NCBI RefSeq assembly: GCF_016714275.1 | Contig: NZ_JADJNP010000009.1 | Coordinates: forward strand, 1 to 64,000 | Direction of reading: 5' to 3' | DNA from: Tessaracoccus sp. | GTDB lineage: Bacteria; Actinomycetota; Actinomycetes; Propionibacteriales; Propionibacteriaceae | Length of the DNA stretch: 64,000 nucleotides | Shown here: positions 8,885-15,317 of the stretch, piece after piece | How positions within the stretch are numbered: position 1 is the stretch's first letter | How the letters are laid out: every line of letters starts with the position of its first letter | Position numbers and translations under genes: made by a program | The notes under the pieces: model-generated | What the model was told of the DNA's origin: nothing | Databases searched by the model: none | Seen by the model: the letters and a program-made list of their open reading frames with translations, nothing else

Positions 8885-9685
8885 ATGAAAACTCGTCGCT
8901 GCCGGACCCCCAAATGTCCCACGATGCTTCCACCGGGGTCCCGGCAGCAATACTGTCGCCCATGCGCAGCTGAGCGAATTCGTGAGTCGAATCGCCAGTC
9001 TGTCTCGAATCGAGCGGCCGGCATCCGGGTACCACGAGCCAACGCCAACCCGGCACGCCAGGCCTCGACACAGTGGGTCTGCGACTACCTCCTGGCACAT
9101 CCGTGCGCCTGTGGGGAAGCTCGGGTCGCGGCGCTGCTGTTCATCCAGACGGACGGGCAGCGAAGCCCCGTCGACCACGCCATCACGGCAGGTGTACCGC
9201 TTGCCGCGGTCCAGCTTGCAGTCGCCGGTTGTACGGTCCAGTGCTACACGTGCTGGACCAGCATCCAGATCATCACGCGCCCGACGTTCAAGTTCGCCTA
9301 CCGCCTCGGGGCGATGCTCACCCAGCAGCGGTCAGGCAGCCAAGCGCCAGGCCGTGCCGTACTGCCGGCGGCGCCACAACCGCAGGAAGGCGGCGGCGGT
9401 GCTGGCGTCGAGCTGCAGGTCGAGGCTCCGAGCCCGGCCGACCTCCCAGCGCGCGAGGACGGGGTCGAGACCATGCCACAGGAGCCAACCGACGGTGCTC
9501 CGCAGGTGGACGTTGGGGACGACGCCGCCGCCGTGGCTCTGGGCGATCCAGTTGGCGAGGCAGGCGGCGGCCGCGGGCACGACGACGCCGTCGACGCCGG
9601 GCAGGAGCGTCGACTCGAGCGCAACAGCGGCGACGGCGGCGTAGTCAGCGGCGTTCGTCTGGTCCGCCGGCCGCGCCAACGTTGA
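8885..9685 (+). CDS. HNH-like protein, catalytic His replaced; long antisense-overlapping tail
   Basis: 266 aa from ATG 8885. A TAGGCT -10 box ends 7 nt before the start, with TTGCGG 17 nt further up, so the mRNA is probably leaderless. The N-terminus has a CRTPKC...YCRPC zinc motif. Residues 65-130 (CDYLLAHPCACGE ... GCTVQCYTCW) follow the layout of phage HNH endonucleases. The usual His pair is replaced by Ile-Gln and the final Cys-His by Cys-Trp, so it is probably not a nuclease. From about residue 150 on, it overlaps the opposite-strand gene 9332-9997. Confidence 0.55.
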   Translation: MKTRRCRTPKCPTMLPPGSRQQYCRPCAAERIRESNRQSVSNRAAGIRVPRANANPARQASTQWVCDYLLAHPCACGEARVAALLFIQTDGQRSPVDHAITAGVPLAAVQLAVAGCTVQCYTCWTSIQIITRPTFKFAYRLGAMLTQQRSGSQAPGRAVLPAAPQPQEGGGGAGVELQVEAPSPADLPAREDGVETMPQEPTDGAPQVDVGDDAAAVALGDPVGEAGGGRGHDDAVDAGQERRLERNSGDGGVVSGVRLVRRPRQR

Positions 9686-9997
9686 GTGGAGGACGGGCGG
9701 TAGCGGCGAGCCGCCGTGAAGGATGCCGAGCGTCTCGAGGAGCTTGACGGCAAGGTAGCCGTCGTGCCAAGGCCGCGAGAACCAGGCGGCTTCATCCGTC
9801 TCGGCGGCGGTTCCAGCGACGACCTCGGTCGGGTCGGCGGACTGCTCGCCCTGCGGGCTGGTACGGGCCGATCGACGGCATCCCGCCTCCCCTTCCCGAT
9901 TCCGCCGTCCGCCCGGGGGTGGTTTGTGACCTGCCACGGGACGCGTACCTTCGCACGGCGTGCGAAGGCTGTCAAGATCGACGGTGGCATTGCTCAC
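9332..9997 (-). CDS. Hypothetical helical protein next to the CRISPR array
   Basis: 221 aa if started at ATG 9997, but the first 60 residues are low-complexity, and the longest start lies inside the outermost decayed CRISPR repeat. A later start, for example GTG 9937, is likelier. The core (PWHDGYLAVKLLETLG ... LLWHGLDPVLARWE) is a plausible alpha-helical domain. It overlaps the 3' end of the HNH-like gene by about 350 bp on the opposite strand; both cannot be equally well supported there. Confidence 0.45.
   Translation of the reverse strand: MSNATVDLDSLRTPCEGTRPVAGHKPPPGGRRNREGEAGCRRSARTSPQGEQSADPTEVVAGTAAETDEAAWFSRPWHDGYLAVKLLETLGILHGGSPLPPVLHSTLARPADQTNAADYAAVAAVALESTLLPGVDGVVVPAAAACLANWIAQSHGGGVVPNVHLRSTVGWLLWHGLDPVLARWEVGRARSLDLQLDASTAAAFLRLWRRRQYGTAWRLAA
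9948..9975 (-). promoter_or_regulatory. Perfect 9-bp inverted repeat beside a TTGACA box
   Basis: CCTTCGCAC, GGC, GTGCGAAGG (9948-9968) is a perfect palindrome. On the minus strand a TTGACA (9970-9975) directly precedes it and TACGCG follows it. It could be an operator inside the promoter of the 9332 gene, or an RNA hairpin ending the CRISPR transcript. There is no T-run for an intrinsic terminator. Confidence 0.4.
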
Positions 9998-10232
9998 AGG
10001 CGTTGCCGGCCTGCGGATGGACTGTTGGTACAGCGTGCGCGAGATAGGGGACCTCGCAGGCGATATCAGCCTGCGTATGAATTGTCATCGACCGGATCGA
10101 GCTGTCGCAGGCTTTATTCGCCTGCGTACGGTTCACGCTGCGGCCGACATCATCGCAGGCTTCATCTGCCTGCGTACGAGGCTCGTGGAGGTTTCGCAAG
10201 CGTTACCCGCTCGCGTACGGCGTATGGGTCAG
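9993..10232 (-). repeat. Decayed trailer end of the array
   Basis: Five copies (starting 9993, 10053, 10104, 10152, 10193) keep the CGCAGGC...GCCTGCG stem but differ elsewhere. Their inter-repeat gaps shrink to about 24, 15, 12 and 5 bp, compared with 34-44 bp in the intact part. This is the pattern of an old, no longer functional array end opposite the leader. Confidence 0.8.
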
Positions 10233-11187
10233 CGGTGATTGGAGCACGTGCACGACGTCGAGCCTCGCAGACTTTACGTGCCTGCGTACGGGTTGTCAGG
10301 GCTACCTTGGCGCTGATGCGTAGCGGCACCAATGCCCTCGCAGACCTTATCCGCCTGCGTACGAATTGTCAGGCCCGAATCGGTGCATGTCGCCGTCGCG
10401 GGACCTCGACTCGCAGACGTTATCGACCTGCGTACGAATTGTCAGGCCGCCTGCGACGGCGCCAGCGCCATCGGCCAGGAGTACCTCGCAGAGGTTATCG
10501 GCCTGCGTACGAATTGTCAGGAGGTATGGCACGACGTCCTGCCCCATACGGTCGCGCACTCGCAAGCGTCTTCCGCCTGCGTACGAATTGTCAGGGGGGT
10601 GAGGCGGACTTGGAGTTGGACGTCACGGGTCTCCTCGCAAGCGTCTTCCGCCTGCGTACGAATTGTCAGGTGCCTCCCCGCGGTGGCTACCTGTGACGGC
10701 GATCTCGCAAGCGTTATCTGCCTGCGTACGAATTGTCAGCGCGCTCCGCAATCCGCGCAAGTACCGGGTCGTGATCTCGCAAGCGTTATCTGCCTGCGTA
10801 CGAATTGTCAGACGTCGACGCCGATCGGAAGGCGGCCGAGGCGGCGAACTCGCAAGCGTTATCTGCCTGCGTACGAATTGTCAGCCGAGCTGTGGGCCCA
10901 GGTCGAGGCGCACGTCCGGAACTCGCAAGCGTTATCTGCCTGCGTACGAATTGTCAGCATGTCCATGAGGCTCCCGTGGACCCGCCCGAGGTGCGGCTCG
11001 CAAGCGTTATCTGCCTGCGTACGAATTGTCAGATCTATGGCATCGCTTGACGGCGCCGTCAACTGTCTTGACTCGCAAGCGTTATCTGCCTGCGTACGAA
11101 TTGTCAGCGACCGCGCCACGCACGGCCCGCTGCTGCGTCGGCGTACCATCGCTCGCAAGCGTTATCTGCCTGCGTACGAATTGTCAG
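9993..11187 (-). CRISPR. CRISPR array, 18 repeats of 36 bp, type V-associated
   Basis: Repeats start at 9993, 10053, 10104, 10152, 10193, 10264, 10337, 10410, 10485, 10559, 10634, 10704, 10776, 10849, 10922, 10997, 11072 and 11152. The seven rightmost are identical; the five leftmost are decayed. In the good part spacers are 34-44 bp. The plus-strand unit begins CTCGCAAGCGTTATCT and ends GTACGAATTGTCAG. Read on the minus strand, each repeat folds a 7-bp stem (CGCAGGC with GCTTGCG or GTCTGCG) 2 nt before the spacer, as in type V crRNAs. The G-U pairs of that stem would be A-C mismatches on the plus strand, so minus-strand transcription is favoured. Confidence 0.95.
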
Positions 11188-11212
11188 AGAACGGCTAGAA
11201 TCCAAAGTGATT

Positions 11213-13099
11213 TCAGGTGTTTGTAGGCTCTGTGGCGAGCACCTCCGGCTTTGGGGCCTTCCGGTTGCGCCGGAACGTCTTGGGTTTCGTCGATGTCTCC
11301 GAAACTGTTGTTGCGAGCGGCAACGGTCGCAATGGTGGCAACTCGCCGCTCGCGAGCTTCTGGATCGTCTTCGCTGCCGTGTAGTCCTGGTCCTCGGCGA
11401 AGCCGCAGTGCGGGCAGACGGCATACAGCTCGGTGCACGGACCGCGGTTGTCACCGCAGGCGTCGCACCGCTGCGTCGTCATGTAGGGGTCGATCTCGCG
11501 GACCGTGATGCCGCGTGACTCCGCCATCTTGATCACCCATTCACGGAGGCGGCCAGGCGCCGTCTCGACGTGGGCGACGGCGGCCTGGCGCGCGCTTTCT
11601 GTGTCTGCCGTGTCGCGCGCGCGCATCCGGTCGATGCGGATCGTCTGTTCGATGCCGACGACGTCGTGCTCAGCCAGGGTGCCGGCGATCCACGTCTGCG
11701 TCCGTCCGAGGATGCGGCGTTGCTGCTGGTCGCGCAGTCCAGCCTCGTAGCCGCGGAGGTGGCCATCGCGCTTGAGGACGCCGAGCATGGCGACCACGAA
11801 CCACGGGCCAAGCCACGTGACGACGTCAAGCCGTCCGGCAAGCACAGCTTCATGGACTCGGCGTGCGACGTGGACGAAGTGTCCGACGCGGCGCCAGCTA
11901 TGCGCGTGCGCCAGCACCTCGGCAAAGTCAGTTGGTGCCGTCTCACGCCGTACGATCAACGCGTTGCGGAGTAGGTCGAGCTGAAGGTCGCGGTAGCTGC
12001 GGATGCTGTCGGCCTTGCCGCGCAGCGCAAGCAGGCTGTCGGGGATGACCAGTTCTTGAGCGCCTGTCTTTGTCGCGGCGTATGCGACACGGATGCCGCC
12101 GTCGACCCGCCGCCAGCCGATGTCGATGCCGACGGTGCCGGCTGCCGTCGGCGTTGTCCGTTGAACTGGCTCGGTGACGGTGAACTGGACTTCCCACCGT
12201 TCGCGCGCGGTCATCGTCGGTGTGCCGTTCCGGATGATGTGGGGTCGGTGCGTGACATGCGTCCGGACGACCTTGATCCACGCGATGCGGGCGTCATCCG
12301 GGATCTGCCGTTGCTGTCCGCGGCCCTTGGTCAGGATGTGGAAGCGCGTCCAGATGGGTGTCTGCTTGCCTGGCACCGTGCCCGTCCGGATCGACAACGT
12401 CTGGAACCGCCGCCCTTTGCGGTTGCCAGCACGGTCGACGGCATCCTGGGACGGCGTCCCGTAGCGGTCGCTGACGGGCATGCCGGCGTCATCGCGGTAC
12501 TGCTTCGCGAGCGCGTAGTGATCTTCGGTGATCCGAACCCGACTGTCGGCCCCGCCGTGGAGCGCGCTGCTGGTCAGCGGCCGCGTGCTCTGAATCTGGA
12601 CGCCTAGCGATTCCCAGGGCCCACGTACCGCCAGCATTTCCCACGCGGGCAGGCTTCGGACGGCGCGATCGTGGGCATCCTCGACGAGGAGATAGGTTCC
12701 CCAGAACAGGCCGGCGGCCGAGAAGTGTCCGCGGACACCTCGAACCATGGGTCCGCGGCGCTCGCGGATCTTGGTCAGCGCTTGCCGATGTTCGACTGTC
12801 TTTCCGCGCGCGACGCGAAGCGCGTGCAGCTCAGCCTTCAGCTGGCTGATCATCGCCTCGTCTTTCTCAACAGCGGTCAACGCGGCCGTCAACGCCGTCG
12901 TCCGATCCCGGATGGCTGTGTCCTCGAGATACAACGCGCCGACGGCGGCGCGTTCGCCGTTCTCGATCATCGCGAGCGCCCGGCGGTAGTCACCGGCGAG
13001 CCTGAGCTGGCGGTGGACTTCCTTGTCATCCTGCGCGCTGTACGGCTTCAGGAAGTACCGGTAGACGCGCATCGTGGTCGCAGGCTTCGGGTCGGTCAC
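11213..13099 (-). CDS. Compact Cas12-like type V CRISPR effector (Cas12m-like features)
   Basis: 628 aa with a GTG start. The RuvC motifs look intact: GIDIGWR (Asp326), VVGIEQT (Glu484), and EDQDYTAAKTI (Asp572). A zinc ribbon, CDAC (545-548) and CPHC (562-565), lies between the last two. The N-terminal half (1-310) is a non-conserved helical/beta region, as in small Cas12 and TnpB-like proteins. The GWR after the first Asp and the overall order recall Cas12m, but characterised Cas12m proteins as I recall have a defective RuvC, which is not the case here. It is clearly CRISPR-linked: the array begins 25 bp past the stop. No adaptation genes are present. Subtype assignment needs an HMM search. 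Confidence 0.88.
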   Translation of the reverse strand: MTDPKPATTMRVYRYFLKPYSAQDDKEVHRQLRLAGDYRRALAMIENGERAAVGALYLEDTAIRDRTTALTAALTAVEKDEAMISQLKAELHALRVARGKTVEHRQALTKIRERRGPMVRGVRGHFSAAGLFWGTYLLVEDAHDRAVRSLPAWEMLAVRGPWESLGVQIQSTRPLTSSALHGGADSRVRITEDHYALAKQYRDDAGMPVSDRYGTPSQDAVDRAGNRKGRRFQTLSIRTGTVPGKQTPIWTRFHILTKGRGQQRQIPDDARIAWIKVVRTHVTHRPHIIRNGTPTMTARERWEVQFTVTEPVQRTTPTAAGTVGIDIGWRRVDGGIRVAYAATKTGAQELVIPDSLLALRGKADSIRSYRDLQLDLLRNALIVRRETAPTDFAEVLAHAHSWRRVGHFVHVARRVHEAVLAGRLDVVTWLGPWFVVAMLGVLKRDGHLRGYEAGLRDQQQRRILGRTQTWIAGTLAEHDVVGIEQTIRIDRMRARDTADTESARQAAVAHVETAPGRLREWVIKMAESRGITVREIDPYMTTQRCDACGDNRGPCTELYAVCPHCGFAEDQDYTAAKTIQKLASGELPPLRPLPLATTVSETSTKPKTFRRNRKAPKPEVLATEPTNT

Positions 13100-13107
13100 G
13101 TCGTGGC

Positions 13108-13136
13108 AATCTAGTCGATGATCGGCGCCATGTCAA
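13108..13136 (-). promoter_or_regulatory. Consensus sigma70 promoter of the Cas12-like gene
   Basis: On the minus strand TTGACA (13131-13136), 17 nt, TAGATT (13108-13113). The GTG start lies 8 nt after the -10 box and no Shine-Dalgarno is visible, so the mRNA is probably leaderless. With no terminator seen before the array, the same promoter could also drive the crRNA precursor. Confidence 0.75.
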
Positions 13137-13192
13137 TTTTCGCGAACGAGAAAGTAGCCGAGGTCGTGGCGGTGTGTTAGGGTCCGGGGGCG

Positions 13193-13396
13193 ATGATCGA
13201 ACTTCGTGTGCAGCCGGGCCCGGCGATCACCCGTGTGGCGTTCTTGCAGACGCATCCACCGTACTCGATCGCGCTCGATGGGTACGTCCACGGCGCGCCG
13301 TTCCTCGACGTCCGCAACGACGGTCCGCGCCGCAACTTTAAGGACATGACCAACGCATGTGCGGCGGCCGTGGGACGTCGGTATCGCGATAGCTGA
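13193..13396 (+). CDS. Small hypothetical protein
   Basis: 67 aa (MIELRVQPGPAITRVAFLQT). The first half is beta-rich. A TAGGGT box ends 9 nt before the ATG. It is divergent from the effector gene and first in a short rightward cluster that leads to the ThiF-like gene. No family was recognised. Confidence 0.5.
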   Translation: MIELRVQPGPAITRVAFLQTHPPYSIALDGYVHGAPFLDVRNDGPRRNFKDMTNACAAAVGRRYRDS

Positions 13397-13403
13397 AACA
13401 GCG

Positions 13404-13640
13404 ATGGACGCCGGCACCAAGATCATCAAGATCGGCGGACACCGTGCCGTCGTTACGTACAGCGCCCGCGGCTACGTCACGGTCACGTGCGCCGAGCACG
13501 CAGTCCTTCGCGAGTTGTCAGCTGAGGTCAAGCGTAGCGTCGAGCATGACGCAGCAGCCTGGGAGGCTGCGATCGGTCGTCTCGAAGTTGCTGCGATCAA
13601 AGAGATGCGACGGCAGATCCGTGCATCGAGGAAATCATAA
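13404..13640 (+). CDS. Small hypothetical protein
   Basis: 78 aa from ATG 13404, 7 bp after the previous stop. The N-terminal strand-rich part (TKIIKIGGHRAVVTYSARGYVTV) is followed by two helices (residues 35-78). Gene order and spacing place it in the same transcript as the ThiF-like gene, 2 bp downstream. Function unknown. Confidence 0.55.
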   Translation: MDAGTKIIKIGGHRAVVTYSARGYVTVTCAEHAVLRELSAEVKRSVEHDAAAWEAAIGRLEVAAIKEMRRQIRASRKS

Positions 13641-13642
13641 CC

Positions 13643-14224
13643 ATGATGATCATCACCATCGTCGGCGTCGGCGCGCTCGGGTCGCACGTCGTCCAGTTCC
13701 TCCGCAACCTCGACGACGTCACACTGCGCCTGGTCGACTTCGACCGCGTCGAGGCGAAGAACGTCGCGTCGCAGTTCTACGGCCACCCGAGCGTCGGCAA
13801 GAACAAGGCGGTGGCGCTGCTCCAGCAGACGAGCTTCCTGTTCAAGCGTACCGCCGGTGCGTCGATCCCGCACCGCCTCACCGCAGACAACGTCGACGTG
13901 GTGCTCGGCGGTTCGGATCTCGTGGTCGATTGCGTCGACAACGGCGAGACCCGTCGGCTGATCCAGGCCTGGGTTCGCCGGCACAAGGTGCCGTGCCTGC
14001 ACGGCGGCCTGGCCGCCAACGGATCGTTCGGCGTCGTGCTCTGGGACGACCAGTTCACCGTCGACGACGAGCCCAACGCCGGCGCGGCGACGTGCGACGG
14101 TGGCGAGCACCTGCCGTTCATCGCCTTCGTCGCCAGCGCGATCGCCATGGCAGTGCAGGCGTTCATCACGTTCGACGTCCGGCGCGGGTTCATGATCTCG
14201 CCGGTGGGGGTGCAGCGTGCGTGA
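13643..14224 (+). CDS. ThiF/E1-like adenylyltransferase-fold protein
   Basis: 193 aa. The N-terminal IVGVGALGSHVVQFL (residues 4-19) is the nucleotide-binding glycine motif, and LRLVDFDRVEAKNVASQFY (27-45) is the DxDxVExxN..RQ-like ATP-binding segment of E1/ThiF/MoeB proteins. CVDN near residue 95 follows the family. There is no obvious C-terminal Cys domain, ubiquitin-like substrate, E2 or peptidase gene beside it. E1-like proteins in phages and defence loci activate small proteins or peptides; the partner here is unknown. Confidence 0.8.
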   Translation: MMIITIVGVGALGSHVVQFLRNLDDVTLRLVDFDRVEAKNVASQFYGHPSVGKNKAVALLQQTSFLFKRTAGASIPHRLTADNVDVVLGGSDLVVDCVDNGETRRLIQAWVRRHKVPCLHGGLAANGSFGVVLWDDQFTVDDEPNAGAATCDGGEHLPFIAFVASAIAMAVQAFITFDVRRGFMISPVGVQRA

Positions 14225-14577
14225 TGGCCTCAGCTGGGTCGTCATCGTTTGCTTCGGCGTGCTCATGGCTGTCATCATCGGCTCAGCTATCGCTGACTGC
14301 AACAAGCGTGAGGCGTGCCGTGATCATGGCGGCCACGTCGACGAGTACAACTGTCAGACGATCATCAGCTGCCATCCTGTCGGTAAATCGACGATCTGTA
14401 CGCCGTCACGGGTCTGCGATTGGCGGTGCATCGACGCGCCGGCTGAGCAGCCTACGGGTGTGCCACGACGGTCGGACGGTGACGGTCGTTGCACGGGACT
14501 GGCATTCGGACGCAGGCCGACGATGGCTCCAGGTATGGGCCGTCAGCGTCGACATCCATAACCCGGATCGGCCCTGA
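14217..14577 (+). CDS. Cys-rich membrane-anchored protein, C-terminus probably frameshifted
   Basis: The GTG 14217 start overlaps the ThiF-like stop. Residues 5-25 (LSWVVIVCFGVLMAVIIGSA) form one membrane segment, followed by a domain with about eight Cys. The frame then runs on to 14561 with shadow-like composition. Another frame (14458-14577, GTG start, RTVTVVARDWHSDAGRRWLQ) looks much more natural as the continuation, suggesting an indel near 14455-14460. Alternatively the second piece is a separate 39-aa gene. Confidence 0.5.
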
Positions 14578-14611
14578 CGTCTTGAACGAGAAAAAAGATC
14601 CCGCCTGATGG

Positions 14612-14641
14612 TTGACGGATGTCAGGGTGTGGTGCTAGGGT
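14612..14641 (+). promoter_or_regulatory. Promoter of the tRNA-like RNA locus
   Basis: TTGACG (14612-14617), then TGTCAG (14620-14625) exactly 10 nt before TAGGGT (14636-14641). The predicted start site, about 7 nt after the -10 box, falls on or beside 14648, the first base of the outer clamp helix of the RNA. Confidence 0.65.
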
Positions 14642-14647
14642 TCTTCC

Positions 14648-14794
14648 TGCCTGAAGCCAAACACGACCGACCTCACACGCCTATATGGGTTCGACTCCCA
14701 TCGTCACCGCGAGGTGGTGTAGCCTAACGGTAAGGCACTGGTCTGAAATACCGGCAACAAACGTAAACAAGGTCGGCCAACTCGGTTTCAGGCA
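14648..14794 (+). ncRNA. Two long-range clamp helices enclosing the permuted tRNA
   Basis: TGCCTGAA (14648-14655) pairs with TTCAGGCA (14787-14794), 8 bp. CCGACCT (14667-14673) pairs with AGGTCGG (14770-14776), 7 bp. Together they bring the two ends of the permuted tRNA at 14685-14754 together. This could be a processing or splicing scaffold. It does not show recognisable group I or group II intron core motifs. Confidence 0.6.
14685..14754 (+). tRNA. Circularly permuted tRNA-Phe(GAA)-like gene
   Basis: The order is T-arm ATGGG/TTCGACT/CCCAT (14685-14701), acceptor 3' strand CGTCACC (14702-14708), a GCGA linker (14709-14712), acceptor 5' strand GGTGGTG (14713-14719), TA, D-arm GCCT/AACGGTA/AGGC, A, and anticodon arm CTGGT/CTGAAAT/ACCGG (14738-14754) with anticodon GAA at 14745-14747. 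The acceptor strands pair over 7 bp with two G-U pairs. All spacings are canonical, so the 3' half simply precedes the 5' half. No ordinary T-arm or acceptor strand follows the anticodon arm. Confidence 0.7.
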
Positions 14795-14799
14795 TTTAC

Positions 14800-14932
14800 C
14801 CCGGACGAGGCCTCGGGGAGGCCACTGTTACAAGGAAACAGCAAAAAACTAAACGGCTACCCTCGCAGCCTTCACCGGCCGCAAATCCCCTGCCGTTCAC
14901 ATGCCAGCGTGGTTCGACTCCACGGTCCGGGA
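14800..14932 (+). tRNA. tRNA-like structure with a 66-nt insertion
   Basis: The acceptor CCCGGAC (14800-14806) pairs perfectly with GTCCGGG (14925-14931). The D-arm is GGCC/TCGGGGA/GGCC. An anticodon-like arm, CTGTT/ACAAGGA/AACAG (14825-14841), follows, and the T-arm is CGTGG/TTCGACT/CCACG (14908-14924). Between the last two lie 66 nt (14842-14907) where about 5 are normal. Loop position 33 is C instead of U, and no CCA is encoded. By position the anticodon would be AAG (Leu). It may be an intron-bearing, long-variable-arm or decoy tRNA. Confidence 0.5.
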
Positions 14933-14938
14933 CGTTTT

Positions 14939-15074
14939 CCGGGGTCAGGCAAACCCCACGGTGCTCACAAGCTAGCTCACCCTGGTAGAGCAACGGACTC
15001 CTAATCCGTAGGTACTTGGTTCAACTCCAAGGCTGATACACAAGCACCACCACTCGCCTGACCTCGGTTTTTTT
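14939..15074 (+). tRNA. tRNA-Arg(CCT)-like domain inside a 12-bp clamp with U-tract
   Basis: The D-arm GCTC/ACCCTGGTA/GAGC, anticodon arm ACGGA/CTCCTAA/TCCGT (anticodon CCT at 15000-15002) and T-arm CTTGG/TTCAACT/CCAAG (15015-15031) are canonical. The acceptor is not: only AGC/GCT pairs directly. GGTGCT (14960-14965) can pair with AGCACC (15043-15048), which is followed by A and CCA. Outside this, CCGGGGTCAGGC (14939-14950) pairs with GCCTGACCTCGG (15056-15067), 12 bp with one G-U, followed by seven T. Confidence 0.55.
15056..15074 (+). terminator. Terminator-like end of the RNA locus
   Basis: The 3' strand of the 12-bp clamp (15056-15067) is followed by TTTTTTT (15068-15074). The partner strand is over 100 nt upstream, so this is a terminator stem with a whole tRNA-like domain as its loop. 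The nearby 15075-15317 stretch holds no gene that I can support. Confidence 0.45.
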
Positions 15075-15179
15075 CGCTCGCGTCTGCTGAATCCCCCCAT
15101 AGCCAGCTAGCTGTACGGCGTTCCCTGGGTGACGATCGCTCACGTCGTACGGTTGGCAGGCACTCAGCAGGCGCGAGCA

Positions 15180-15317
15180 CCTTTTCTTGACATGCTGTGT
15201 AGGCTACCCGTCTGCTGCGCAATTTAGCTGGCACTGCCTGTGGGGCGTCCACCAGTTAAGCGGAAAGGTAGGCGGTTAGCTCAGACAGCGTGTAGGCTAA
15301 CCGTGAGGGTACCTTCG
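15180..15317 (+). promoter_or_regulatory. Two similar TGTGTAGGCTA boxes upstream of the lipoprotein gene
   Basis: GACATGCTGTGTAGGCTACCCG (starting near 15188) and GACAGCGTGTAGGCTAACCG (near 15284) share a core including TGTAGGCTA and a GACA a few bases upstream. The second ends about 17 nt before the ATG at 15318. They look like tandem promoters or a repeated regulator site. Confidence 0.4.

Noticed and set aside
9716..11198. Long plus-strand open frames (up to 326 aa) across the CRISPR array, with repeated YLPAYELS- or ACVRIV-like phrases
   Set aside because: They are translations of the repeats; the repetition comes from the 36-bp unit and there is no ribosome site.
13444..14577. 377-aa plus frame over the ThiF-like gene
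   Set aside because: Arg/Pro-rich shadow over most of its length; only its last 39 codons look coding and are treated as a possible frameshifted end of the 14217 gene.
14640..14934. Permuted (two-piece) tmRNA
   Set aside because: The domain has a full anticodon arm, lacks the G3-U70 alanine identity pair, and I found no tag reading frame ending in an Ala-Leu-Ala-Ala-like peptide.
14590..14935. Group I or group II intron flanking the tRNA-like halves
   Set aside because: Flanks are short (under 100 nt on the 5' side) and show no P4-P7 core or domain V signature; structured clamps are all I can support.
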